Shown in pieces: positions 35,873 to 44,246 of a stretch of 64,000 bases of DNA. This stretch comes from Peribacillus simplex (GTDB taxonomy: Bacteria; Bacillota; Bacilli; Bacillales; DSM-1321): the NCBI RefSeq assembly GCF_900156045.1, contig NZ_FTMX01000001.1:186001-250000 (forward strand), read 5' to 3'. The notes beneath the pieces were generated by a model that searched no databases, was not told the DNA's origin, and worked only from the letters and a program-made list of their open reading frames with translations. Position 1 is the first letter of the stretch; each line of letters opens with the position of its first letter. A program made the translations under genes and the position numbers.

Positions 35873-36100
35873 ATGGATCAAGACACAAAAGTGATTCAGG
35901 AGTTGCAGGAATTGAAGCAAAAAGTCGGTCATCTTGAAGACTTATTAAAGGATCAAGCAAATAAAAAGGAAAAAGCAGGACCATTACGAATCTTCCTGGA
36001 CGCAGTAGTCTCATTGCTATTTGGATTAATTGTTGTAGGACCGGTTATAGTGATTGTCGTTGGGGTCCTGATGGTCGCTGCATCATGGTTAGGGATATAG
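35873..36100 (+). CDS. Hypothetical small membrane protein with coiled coil
   Basis: A 75-residue protein: residues 1-38 form a charged coiled coil (QELQELKQKVGHLEDLLKDQ) and 42-73 a long hydrophobic segment. GAAGAGGGTGATATTTA precedes the ATG. No family is recognised. Confidence 0.65.
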   Translation: MDQDTKVIQELQELKQKVGHLEDLLKDQANKKEKAGPLRIFLDAVVSLLFGLIVVGPVIVIVVGVLMVAASWLGI

Positions 36101-36573
36101 TTTTAAACGTTTAGATTAGATTAATTTGATAAGGTAAACAGGAAATTAGTGTTCGGTTATTCTAGTGGGAATTATGGATGATGGATTGGAAGAAGGTCAC
36201 GGTTTTGCCTTTCCATCTAATTAAAGATAGGGAAGGTATTAAGCTTAATTACGGCAATCCTGTCTGCGTTCTCCAAGAAACGGAAAAAGAACCACTCATC
36301 CCCACAAGGCAGTAGTGGTTCTTCTTCTGACCAAGGTGAAATCGTTCTGAAAAATGGTTGCTTACTCTTGCAGTTATCACCCTCATGTATCGAGCATGGG
36401 GTCTTATTAGTTTATGTTTATATTAGGATCATACCCCAATTCTAATGTGAATATTCAGACACCGAAAAGGGAAGTTACTGAAGCATGGTTGCTGAAACAT
36501 TTTGTTTGTCCTGGAAATGCTCCGTTGCATAAATTAAAGTCAGACCCGGGTAGGTGTTTCATAAATAAAATAA
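36101..36573. other. Intergenic region without a recognisable gene
   Basis: No open frame with a ribosome binding site was found. AAGAACCACT (36287-36296) and AGTGGTTCTT (36314-36323) form a terminator-like hairpin followed by CTTCT. Nothing else could be identified. Confidence 0.5.
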
Positions 36574-36984
36574 TCATCTTTTAAAGATATAATGCAAAAA
36601 AAGGACGGTTACTGCAAGGTTGTATCTTTTCTCAATTGACAGAGAATCCTTTTCTTTCATGAATTCTTCGATATCTTCACACTCAAGATTAGAGAATAAG
36701 GAAATCGTCTCTACTGGTATACCAAATTCATTGTTCAGTGCTTGAGTTATAGCAGAGACCCTTTCATTTGCATCGGATGAAGGCACGCCTATGACTAATA
36801 GGCCCACTAAATCTATTAGGTCCATCATTTCTGTTTGAGTTACCGTGGAGTGAATATTTTCACCATTTGCAAAATCTAGAATGACTTGCTCAGATATTCC
36901 TGTAATTTTACTTAATGATGCTGCAGGCATTTTATAATCATTTAGAAGAGTTCTTAATAACTCTTTAGGTTCATGACCAATCAT
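36574..36984 (-). CDS. HTH domain protein, function unknown
   Basis: A 136-residue protein. The N-terminal part (LRTLLNDYKMPAASLSKITG then EQVILDFANGE) looks like a Cro/CI-type helix-turn-helix, and the rest is helical without a known domain. AGAGGGGGTTATTTAAG precedes the ATG. It is monocistronic. It is probably a regulator, but no target is evident. Confidence 0.65.
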   Translation of the reverse strand: MIGHEPKELLRTLLNDYKMPAASLSKITGISEQVILDFANGENIHSTVTQTEMMDLIDLVGLLVIGVPSSDANERVSAITQALNNEFGIPVETISLFSNLECEDIEEFMKEKDSLSIEKRYNLAVTVLFLHYIFKR

Positions 36985-37173
36985 CTTAAATAACCCCCTC
37001 TTTCACTTTTAACTCTATTATACTTTTAAGAAACAGAATCATTAACCGTGAAAAAGCAATTCCCCAGTAATGCATCAACTTTATTCCAAATAGTATTTTA
37101 CTGATTTCATAGTGCTGGCTTAACGCGATTTCCCATGATTTGTTTCTTTGAAAATATTATCCTGAGAAAGTTA

Positions 37174-37202
37174 TTGACAAATTTAATTCGAGTCCGTATA
37201 GT
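37174..37202 (+). promoter_or_regulatory. Promoter of T-box leader
   Basis: TTGACA (37174-37179), 17-base spacer, TATAGT (37197-37202); start expected near 37209. Confidence 0.8.
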
Positions 37203-37208
37203 ATTGGA

Positions 37209-37519
37209 TATTATTAAAAATATTCAGATATAATTTAATTTTTGAAACGCAATGATCAGGAGTAGTAAAAGAACATTATTCGGTAAAGAGAGCTGCGGGT
37301 TGGTGCAACGCAGTCCAATGATACTTTGAACTTGCCTGGGAGTGGTAAAGTGAAAGATTGGAATGATTCCATTCTTTTGTTTTAACGATTGACCTTCGTT
37401 ACAAGGTTTTTAAAGCAGGGTTCTAGAAAAGAGCCAATAAGAGTGGTACCGCGGTAAGCTTAAGGCATATCGTCTCTTTCTTCATTTGATTATGAAGGAA
37501 GAGACGATATGCTTTTTTT
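37209..37519 (+). promoter_or_regulatory. T-box riboswitch (probably leucine) for permease
   Basis: The T-box word AGAGTGGTACCGCGG is at 37440-37454. Upstream the stem I elements AGAGAG and GGGTTGGTGCAACGC are visible, then TTTGAACTTGCCTGGGAG, in which GAA is followed by the likely specifier CTT (Leu). The terminator (37465-37519) is a 21-bp stem, GCATATCGTCTCTTTCTTCAT with its complement, and a T-run. Uncharged tRNA would favour the antiterminator and permease expression. The leucine call is moderate and agrees with the B. subtilis yvbW precedent. Confidence 0.85.
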
Positions 37520-37540
37520 GATTTTTTGGGAGGTAAGGAT

Positions 37541-38890
37541 ATGGAAACGGACAAACGGAATTTACAGAGGACAATGACTTCAAGGCATATTACGATGATG
37601 GCATTAGGCGGTGCCATCGGGGCAGGTTTATTTAAAGGAAGCAGTTCAGCCATTGATATGGCAGGACCTTCCGTAATCATTGCGTACTTGATAGGAGGCA
37701 TCATCCTATTATTCATCATGCAAGGTTTAGCTGAAATGGCGGTCCGCAATAGCGGTGCACGCACATTCAGGGATTTGGTCCAATCGATTCTAGGAAAGTA
37801 TCCTGCCTATTTCCTGGATTGGATTTATTGGAAAATGTGGGTATTGAATATCGCAGCCGAATCAGTGGTTGCGGCGATCTTCCTTCAATATTGGCTGCCT
37901 GGATATCCAATCTGGATACTGGCATTAGCTGTTTCGGTTTTAGTTACTGCGGTTAACTTGCTGTCGGTAAAGGTTTTTGCTGAAACGGAGTACTGGCTTG
38001 CTTTAGTTAAAATTACCGTCATCATTGTGTTCATCATGGCTGGATTATTATTGCTGCTCGTTACTTTTGGTGATCATACAGCCGTCGGTTTTTCTAACTT
38101 GACTGAGCATGGCGGGTTCTTTCCGAATGGATCGACAGGTTTGATCACGGCGATGCTGGTGGTAATCTATTCATATGGCGGTACGGAAATCATCGGGGTC
38201 ACATTAGCTGAAACGAAAAATCCTGAAAAAGTGGTTCCAAAAGCCGTTCGCAGTACATTGGTCAGGATCATTTCCTTCTATATCATTCCTTTTTTCATCA
38301 TCGTTAGCTTAATTCCTTGGAATGAAGTAAACGGGGTGCAGGTAAGTCCGTTTGTAATGGTCTTTCAAATGATCGGGATTCCTGGTGCCGACCATATTAT
38401 GAACGCCGTTGTTCTATTAGCGATCATTTCATCGATGAACTCCGGGTTGTATGGTTCATCCCGCGTTCTATATACACAAGCAGTGGATGGTCGCATTCCG
38501 AAAATCTTTTCCCGTTTATCCAAGAAGAAAGTACCTGTTCCCGCAATCTTGATGTGTACTTCCGCTTTATATGGCGGTGTACTGATTTCCTTATTTGCTG
38601 GAAGCAAGACATTCGATTTCCTTATGGGTTCGCTGGGATATACCGTATTATTCATCTGGTTGATCATTGCTTTCGCCCATTTGAAATCACGTAAACAACA
38701 GTCCGGAAAAACAAGTGCCTATTCGGTAAAATGGTTCCCGTATACGACTTGGGCTGCGATCATCGCTTTAATAACGATCCTGATTGGAATCATTTTCACG
38801 ACATCCATAATCGTTACGATCATTACACTTTGCATCTATATCTTCATTTCCTTGACGTTTGTATGGAAAAAACGCCACAACAAAATCTAG
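37541..38890 (+). CDS. Amino acid permease, YvbW-like
   Basis: A 449-residue APC/AAT-family permease with about twelve helices. TSRHITMMALGGAIGAGLF (13-31) is the substrate-binding first helix, followed by AGPSVIIAYLIGG and a conserved EIIGVTLAETKNPEK loop. GGGAGGTAAGGAT precedes the ATG at 37541. The T-box leader upstream points to an amino acid, most likely leucine, as the regulated substrate. Confidence 0.88.
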   Translation: METDKRNLQRTMTSRHITMMALGGAIGAGLFKGSSSAIDMAGPSVIIAYLIGGIILLFIMQGLAEMAVRNSGARTFRDLVQSILGKYPAYFLDWIYWKMWVLNIAAESVVAAIFLQYWLPGYPIWILALAVSVLVTAVNLLSVKVFAETEYWLALVKITVIIVFIMAGLLLLLVTFGDHTAVGFSNLTEHGGFFPNGSTGLITAMLVVIYSYGGTEIIGVTLAETKNPEKVVPKAVRSTLVRIISFYIIPFFIIVSLIPWNEVNGVQVSPFVMVFQMIGIPGADHIMNAVVLLAIISSMNSGLYGSSRVLYTQAVDGRIPKIFSRLSKKKVPVPAILMCTSALYGGVLISLFAGSKTFDFLMGSLGYTVLFIWLIIAFAHLKSRKQQSGKTSAYSVKWFPYTTWAAIIALITILIGIIFTTSIIVTIITLCIYIFISLTFVWKKRHNKI

Positions 38891-38938
38891 AGAAAGCGGG
38901 AATATCGCTTTTGCCTTCTCGCATATAAGTGTCAGTTT

Positions 38939-38968
38939 CAAGCCATGGTAGCATGCCATGGCTTTCGT
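38939..38968 (+). terminator. Terminator-like hairpin after permease
   Basis: AAGCCATGG-TAGCATG-CCATGGCTT stem; the T-run is short. Confidence 0.55.
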
Positions 38969-39118
38969 TATGTATTCTTGGTCGCGTTAAAAGTAAGAGA
39001 TATCCATTTTACTAGTTCATGGGAATCATTAACTTTAGCAATTAAAGAGTGAATCTAGTGAAAAATGTTGTATAATAATCTTTGGAAAAAACCAATATAT
39101 TGAAAGCCGGAGCGAGCT

Positions 39119-39775
39119 ATGAAAAACAATTCCATCTTATCCTTTCACCCGTTATATTATTTATTACTTTTGGTGATTACTAGTTCCATCTATTCAATCA
39201 TCAACCAATCTTCAGGTCATGCTGTCGATGTTACGACTATAATAGATGGGGAGATTCCCTTTATTAAAGAATTTGTCGTGCCTTATTTACTTTGGTATCC
39301 ATATATTTATGGATTGCTGATTTATTACTGTTTTGTTGACCGAAAGCATTATTTCGTAGGATTAGGCAGTTTGATATCGGGGAAACTTCTCTGTTTTCTT
39401 GTTTATTGCCTTTGGCAAACGACAGTCCCCCGTCCAGAAGTGGTGGGGAACGATATCTTTGCCCATTTAATGAGAATCGTTTATAGTCATGATCAACCTG
39501 TCAACTGTCTTCCCAGCATTCATGTACTTACTACATTCATCATGATGATCGTCGCCCATAAGCGGAAAGAAAAGCATAAATGGGAGTATGCCAGTGTCAC
39601 TGCATTCGGAACACTGATTATCCTCTCCACGCTATTTACGAAACAGCATGCTGTATTGGATGTACTCGCAGGGATTCTTCTAGCATGCGGGGTATATGCA
39701 GCTGTCCAGTATATGTTCCAAGCCCTATCGGCTTATCAGGCCAATCATTACGCAGCGAGGCAAATTAAAAAGTGA
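39119..39775 (+). CDS. PAP2 superfamily membrane phosphatase
   Basis: A 218-residue integral membrane protein with about six helices. The PAP2 catalytic set is visible: VPRPEV near 102, NCLPSIHV near 123-130 (PSxH motif) and KQHAVLDVLAG near 177-187 (HxxxD). It probably dephosphorylates a lipid phosphate or pyrophosphate, or transfers a head group. GAAAGCCGGAGCGAGCT precedes the ATG. A strong terminator follows. Confidence 0.85.
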   Translation: MKNNSILSFHPLYYLLLLVITSSIYSIINQSSGHAVDVTTIIDGEIPFIKEFVVPYLLWYPYIYGLLIYYCFVDRKHYFVGLGSLISGKLLCFLVYCLWQTTVPRPEVVGNDIFAHLMRIVYSHDQPVNCLPSIHVLTTFIMMIVAHKRKEKHKWEYASVTAFGTLIILSTLFTKQHAVLDVLAGILLACGVYAAVQYMFQALSAYQANHYAARQIKK

Positions 39776-39782
39776 CCACAGG

Positions 39783-39840
39783 AAAAAGCCACTGTAATTA
39801 TATTAGCTCCCATGAGCTGATAAGTTACAGTGGCTTTTTG
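39783..39840 (+). terminator. Terminator after PAP2 gene
   Basis: AAAAAGCCACTGTAA pairs with TTACAGTGGCTTTTT around a 27-base loop containing AGCTC/GAGCT. Confidence 0.85.
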
Positions 39841-39916
39841 TCTATTAATAATTTGGATATTTATGTTATATGATATTATGTTTTTATCGAATTGAAACAA
39901 TGGAGGGAGGAAAAGA

Positions 39917-41122
39917 ATGTCTCATTATCTTAATCGAATGGCTGAAGACTTGGTTAAAGCGAAGTTGGAAAATTATTGGCCGGGTTTTGAACTTGTTGCT
40001 TATGCTTTATATGATAAGAGAAGTGTTTATCTATTCAATCATCCCAAATTCAGTAACAATCCACAATGTACATATCATATTTCAAAGTGGGATGAAAGGT
40101 TTACTGGAGACACAATTATTTTGTATGAAGAATATCCAACCGCAATTGTTAATATGGATTCGTATGAGGATTATGAAGATTTGTATTCAATGGTGGTCCA
40201 CGAATTATTTCACGGCTATCAGCATATTAAAGATGAAAAACGGTTTCCTGATGAAATGATGGGAATTACATATCCGTTGTCAAAAGAAAATGTGGAATTG
40301 CGAAATCAGGAAAGAACAAATCTTTATCATGCGTTGTTGGAAAATAACATAATGAAGAAGAAACAATACCTTGATGCTTTCATTGCCCTAAGGGAAAAAA
40401 GAGCAGCCAGTATTGAAGAGTACCTAACATATGAAAAACTGATTGAAACCATTGAGGGGCCTGCGTGGTATGTCGAATTAAGGGCTTACTCGGAAAAAAG
40501 CCCGCTTGATTACCATTCAGTTTTAAAAAAGTATGCACAACAATTAATAAACAAATATGAATCTACTTCTAGTATTAGAAGAAGTTGTTATAGTTCCAGT
40601 TTGTTTATGTGTTTGTTACTGGAGGAGCTTTCATCAGGCTGGATGGAAAGTTTTTTTGATAGAGAAGAAACACTATATGACCTATTAAAACAGCATACCG
40701 GTGACTATATGGCAGCTTTAATAACTGATGTGAAGGTAAGTTCTGAAACAGAGGAAGTCGTTAACTTTGCCATGGAAAAGAGAATGAAAGCATTTGAAAA
40801 GTATAATGAACAAGCAGGAATTCATCTATATATTGAAGGGAAAATAACTGCTGAGTCCTTTGACCCGATGAATATCATCCCATTAGAAGATAGACTTTTA
40901 CATAAGAGCTTTATAATAGTAAGAATGAACAACCAAGACTTTCTTTTTCAACAACCTGTTATTGCCCATGTTGGTAATGGAATTAAATATATAAATAAAT
41001 TACATCTGATATTAGGGAAAAGCCCCATTGAAAACAGTGATTCGTTTACAATTGATGGTGTTGGAGAAATAAAGGGAAAATATAAGAAACAAGAAAATAT
41101 CTGGCATCTATTTATTCCTTAA
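39917..41122 (+). CDS. Putative gluzincin-type zinc metallopeptidase
   Basis: A 401-residue cytoplasmic protein not recognised as a named family. It has an HExxH motif in VVHELFHGYQHI (H95, E96, H99), and an acidic residue in ETIEGPAWYVELRAY about 80 residues later could be the third zinc ligand. The C-terminal third is beta-rich. No signal peptide is visible. AGGGAGGAAAAG precedes the ATG. The codons are AT-rich. Peptidase activity is inferred from the motif alone. Confidence 0.6.
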   Translation: MSHYLNRMAEDLVKAKLENYWPGFELVAYALYDKRSVYLFNHPKFSNNPQCTYHISKWDERFTGDTIILYEEYPTAIVNMDSYEDYEDLYSMVVHELFHGYQHIKDEKRFPDEMMGITYPLSKENVELRNQERTNLYHALLENNIMKKKQYLDAFIALREKRAASIEEYLTYEKLIETIEGPAWYVELRAYSEKSPLDYHSVLKKYAQQLINKYESTSSIRRSCYSSSLFMCLLLEELSSGWMESFFDREETLYDLLKQHTGDYMAALITDVKVSSETEEVVNFAMEKRMKAFEKYNEQAGIHLYIEGKITAESFDPMNIIPLEDRLLHKSFIIVRMNNQDFLFQQPVIAHVGNGIKYINKLHLILGKSPIENSDSFTIDGVGEIKGKYKKQENIWHLFIP

Positions 41123-41182
41123 AATGTACAAGTAAAGCATGGCGTGTGTCTGCTAACATATATTTGATACCGGCAGCCCATG

Positions 41183-41230
41183 AAAAAAAGCATCGAACCT
41201 CCCTTTACAGGAAGTCCGATGCTTTTTTCT
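41183..41230. terminator. Bidirectional terminator
   Basis: AAAAAAGCATCG pairs with CGATGCTTTTTT around a 21-base loop containing CCTC and GGAAG; serves both convergent genes. Confidence 0.88.
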
Positions 41231-41231
41231 T

Positions 41232-42620
41232 TTACATTTCAGCTTCAATTTTCAAAGATGATTCTTCGCTGAACTGTTCCTTATCCAGGTCACCCGTCAC
41301 TTTACTGGTCAGAATGCCGGAAGTCATGCTTCCGCTGACATTCACTGCCGTTCTTCCCATATCGATCAATGGCTCGACGGAAATCAACAGTCCGGCCAAG
41401 GCGATTGGCAAGTTCATTGCAGATAATACCAGGATGGCAGCGAATGTTGCTCCTCCGCCTACACCTGCAACCCCGAAAGAGCTAATGGCCACGATGGCAA
41501 TCAACATGGCGATGAATGAAGGGTCCAGTGGGTTGATTCCAACCGTTGGAGCGATCATGACCGCTAACATGGCCGGATAGATTCCGGCACAGCCGTTTTG
41601 ACCGATCGACAAGCCGAAGGATCCGGCAAAGTTGGCAATACCTTCCGACACCCCTAGTTGTTTCTGTGTTTGGATGTTCAATGGAAGAGCTCCTGCACTT
41701 GTTCTTGAGGTGAAGGCAAACGATAATACCGGGAAAGCTTTTCTTAAATATACGATTGGGTTCAATCCTGCAAGCATCAGCAATAGCAAATGGATGAGGA
41801 ACATGACGATCAGTGCGACATAAGAGGCTCCCACGAATTTCCCCAATTTCAGGATGGCATCCAAATCACTCGTAGCTACCGTCTTCGTCATGATCGCCAA
41901 GATCCCGTATGGCGTTAAACGCAGGATCAATGTTACGACACGCATGATGATGCTGTGCAATGTATCTACTATTTTAGCAAAAAATTCAGCATGTTCAGGC
42001 TGCTTGCGCTTGACTCCTAAATAGGCAATCCCAAGGAATGCAGCAAAAATTACAACGGAAATGGTTGATGTCGGACGTGCTCCCGTTAAATCAAGGAACG
42101 GATTGGACGGAATCAATTCAAGGATCTGCTGCGGCATCGTTTTATCCTGAATCGTACCGTATGTTTCCGAGATTTGATCTCCGCGGCTTAACTCCGCTTC
42201 CCCTTGCTCAATTTGAACGGCTTCCAAATTGAATACAGTTGCCGAGGTGATCCCAACAGCTGCTGCAATCGCAGTCGTTCCAAGCAGGATTCCGATGATC
42301 AGGACACTGATCTTTCCAATATTGCTAGTCAGCTTCAATCTTGTGAATGCGGATAAGATTGAAATGAAGACAAGCGGCATGACGATCATTTGCAGGAACT
42401 TGACATAGCCGGAACCTACAATGTTAAACCAATCGACAGATTTAATGATCGCTTCAGACTGGGGTTCAAAGAAATACTGCAATAGAAGCCCGAATACAAT
42501 CCCTAAACCAAGTCCAGTAAAGACCCTTTTTGTAAAGGAAACATGCTTCTTACTCATGTAAAATAAAACGCCTAAAAGAACGAGCATTATGGCAAGATTT
42601 AAAAACACATAACCAATCAT
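41232..42620 (-). CDS. tcyP: L-cystine / dicarboxylate:sodium symporter (TcyP-like)
   Basis: A 462-residue DAACS-family symporter with eight helices and two re-entrant loops. Signatures are KFLQMIVMPLVFISIL near 75-90, FAFTSRTSAGALPLNI near 310-325 (the serine-rich hairpin), GCAGIYPAML near 355 and GVAGVGGGATFAA near 398. These and the length match B. subtilis TcyP, a cystine importer, better than glutamate or C4-dicarboxylate carriers. TTAGGAGGAATATAT precedes the ATG, and a CymR-like word lies just upstream. Confidence 0.85.
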   Translation of the reverse strand: MIGYVFLNLAIMLVLLGVLFYMSKKHVSFTKRVFTGLGLGIVFGLLLQYFFEPQSEAIIKSVDWFNIVGSGYVKFLQMIVMPLVFISILSAFTRLKLTSNIGKISVLIIGILLGTTAIAAAVGITSATVFNLEAVQIEQGEAELSRGDQISETYGTIQDKTMPQQILELIPSNPFLDLTGARPTSTISVVIFAAFLGIAYLGVKRKQPEHAEFFAKIVDTLHSIIMRVVTLILRLTPYGILAIMTKTVATSDLDAILKLGKFVGASYVALIVMFLIHLLLLMLAGLNPIVYLRKAFPVLSFAFTSRTSAGALPLNIQTQKQLGVSEGIANFAGSFGLSIGQNGCAGIYPAMLAVMIAPTVGINPLDPSFIAMLIAIVAISSFGVAGVGGGATFAAILVLSAMNLPIALAGLLISVEPLIDMGRTAVNVSGSMTSGILTSKVTGDLDKEQFSEESSLKIEAEM

Positions 42621-42633
42621 ATATATTCCTCCT

Positions 42634-42656
42634 AATTCCGATTAACCTAATAAGAA
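42634..42656 (-). promoter_or_regulatory. Candidate CymR site upstream of tcyP
   Basis: The minus strand reads ATCGGAATT (42642-42634), agreeing with the ATNGGAATT half of the published CymR box; the other half agrees poorly. It sits directly before the ribosome binding site. Sulfur-responsive control is plausible but weakly supported. Confidence 0.4.
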
Positions 42657-42964
42657 TAATAAATATCTGATGACTATGATACATCATCCGTTGATTTTTT
42701 ACCAGAAGAAAATAATTTATTTTTGACTTTTCAAGTAATTCATGTATATATCTCTATTCATGGACAGAAAAAGAAGTCACAATATCATCCACTACCAATT
42801 CTTTGTGAGCAATTCCTGGTTTTGTTGGGAAGGATGTTGATTGCTGCTAAAGACTTTTGAATGAAAAAATATTCGTTATATATTTAGCAGGAAGGATAAG
42901 CCCTTGGTTTTCTTGAATGATATATCAGGTCGCATATCTTAGCGTTTTTTGAAAGGATGAAGGA
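42657..42964. other. Intergenic region
   Basis: This region holds the unassigned promoters of tcyP (minus) and the acetyltransferase gene (plus). No gene or convincing hairpin was found. Confidence 0.4.
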
Positions 42965-43477
42965 ATGATGGATATATACATTCACAGGCTAAATGAACAG
43001 GATGCACAAGCGTTATTTGCCTTTGAATGCAATAATAGAAGTTTTTTCGAGCAAACGGTGCCAGGCAGGGGAGATGATTATTATAGCTTTGGAACGTTAG
43101 AGATCAGGCATAAGGAATTATTAAAAGAACAAGAAGATGCCATCTCCTCATTTTATTTAATTAAGGATCGTTCAGGCATAATCGTCGGCAGGATTAACCT
43201 TGTGGATATCGATCCCAAGAATGGTACGGCTCATGTCGGTTACAGAATTGGTGAAGCGTTTACGCAAAAGGGGATAGCGAACGAAGCTTTAAAGCTTTTG
43301 GTTAATCTGGCGCCGGGATTGAATGTGACTCAAATCCAAGCCAAAACGACAAGCGACAATTTTGCCTCCCAAAAGGTTTTAGTGAAAAACGGTTTTGAAC
43401 GGATTTCGATTAATGAGGAAATTAGTGCGGATACGGGTCAAAAGCTAATATTCTACCATTATATAAGGAACCTTTAA
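42965..43477 (+). CDS. GNAT family N-acetyltransferase, RimJ/RimL type
   Basis: A 170-residue acetyltransferase. The acetyl-CoA loop lies in IGEAFTQKGIANEALKLLV near 91-109, and the C-terminal KVLVKNGFERIS is typical for the RimJ/RimL subgroup, which modifies protein N-termini or small amines. AAAGGATG precedes the ATG (a second ATG follows at once). The substrate is unknown. Confidence 0.83.
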   Translation: MMDIYIHRLNEQDAQALFAFECNNRSFFEQTVPGRGDDYYSFGTLEIRHKELLKEQEDAISSFYLIKDRSGIIVGRINLVDIDPKNGTAHVGYRIGEAFTQKGIANEALKLLVNLAPGLNVTQIQAKTTSDNFASQKVLVKNGFERISINEEISADTGQKLIFYHYIRNL

Positions 43478-43600
43478 ATCTATTTTCTTCTATTAATAAA
43501 CCGCATAAAATTGTAAACGATTTAAGAGAAGAAGAAATAATCCCGAGATATTTTCGCGGCAAAAGATTTCATTACTTAAAAGGAGAAAGGATAATATAAT

Positions 43601-44059
43601 ATGATAGAAGGTTTATATGAAGCCCATCTGCCCGTAAAGAACCTGGCCATCTCTATGGATTTTTATAAGAAAATAGGCTTGAAGCTAGCTTGGAGGGATG
43701 AAGAGACTGCCTTCTTTTGGATAGAGGAAAACAAAAGCTGGGTCGGATTATGGGAAGGGAAAGAATATCAAACTCCATACCACCCTTCACTAAGGCATAT
43801 CGCATTTCGGGTATCCTATGAAAATATGAAAAATGCATTAACCTGGCTCCAATCCCTAAAAATTGAAGTCGTCCCTTTTGGAAAAAGGACATCGATTGAA
43901 CCTTTTGTGCGTCCGAACCAAGGAAACGCTTCCGTCTACTTCAGTGATCCTGATGGCAATAGTCTGGAACTTATGTGTTCGATAAAAGTCCCCGATGCAT
44001 ATAAGCATATGACTGAAAAACTTTCACTTGAAGAATGGGAAGATCTATTAACTAAGTGA
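43601..44059 (+). CDS. VOC family (glyoxalase/bleomycin-resistance fold) protein
   Basis: A 152-residue vicinal-oxygen-chelate protein with two beta-alpha-beta-beta-beta units: EAHLPVKNLAISMDFYKK opens the first, RHIAFRV (about 67-73) gives a metal ligand, and VYFSDPDGNSLELMC (about 112-126) the second acidic ligand. H9 and E123 are probable ligands. It could be a glyoxalase, a fosfomycin-type transferase or a dioxygenase; sequence alone does not decide. Confidence 0.82.
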   Translation: MIEGLYEAHLPVKNLAISMDFYKKIGLKLAWRDEETAFFWIEENKSWVGLWEGKEYQTPYHPSLRHIAFRVSYENMKNALTWLQSLKIEVVPFGKRTSIEPFVRPNQGNASVYFSDPDGNSLELMCSIKVPDAYKHMTEKLSLEEWEDLLTK

Positions 44060-44069
44060 ACACTGTAAA

Positions 44070-44081
44070 GGAAACGTTTCC
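44070..44081 (+). promoter_or_regulatory. cre-like palindrome upstream of citrate sensor kinase
   Basis: GGAAACGTTTCC is a perfect 12-bp palindrome with two mismatches to the CcpA cre consensus. Catabolite control of the two-component genes would fit the cre-like site before citM. Confidence 0.45.
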
Positions 44082-44246
44082 CGTCTAGTCTCAATCATGG
44101 TATAAATAAACTGTTTTCTTACATAGAAATTTAGAATTAAAAAATGTGGAATTTTTATTTCAATTCCATATGTGATACGAAACATCATTGTATTTTTATA
44201 CTCTGCGAGTATGAGCAATTATTACAGAAAGGTTAAGGGCATAAAT

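Noticed and set aside
37423..37764. 113-residue minus-strand frame over the T-box and permease start
   Set aside because: It is a shadow of the permease gene and its leader, with no coding signs.
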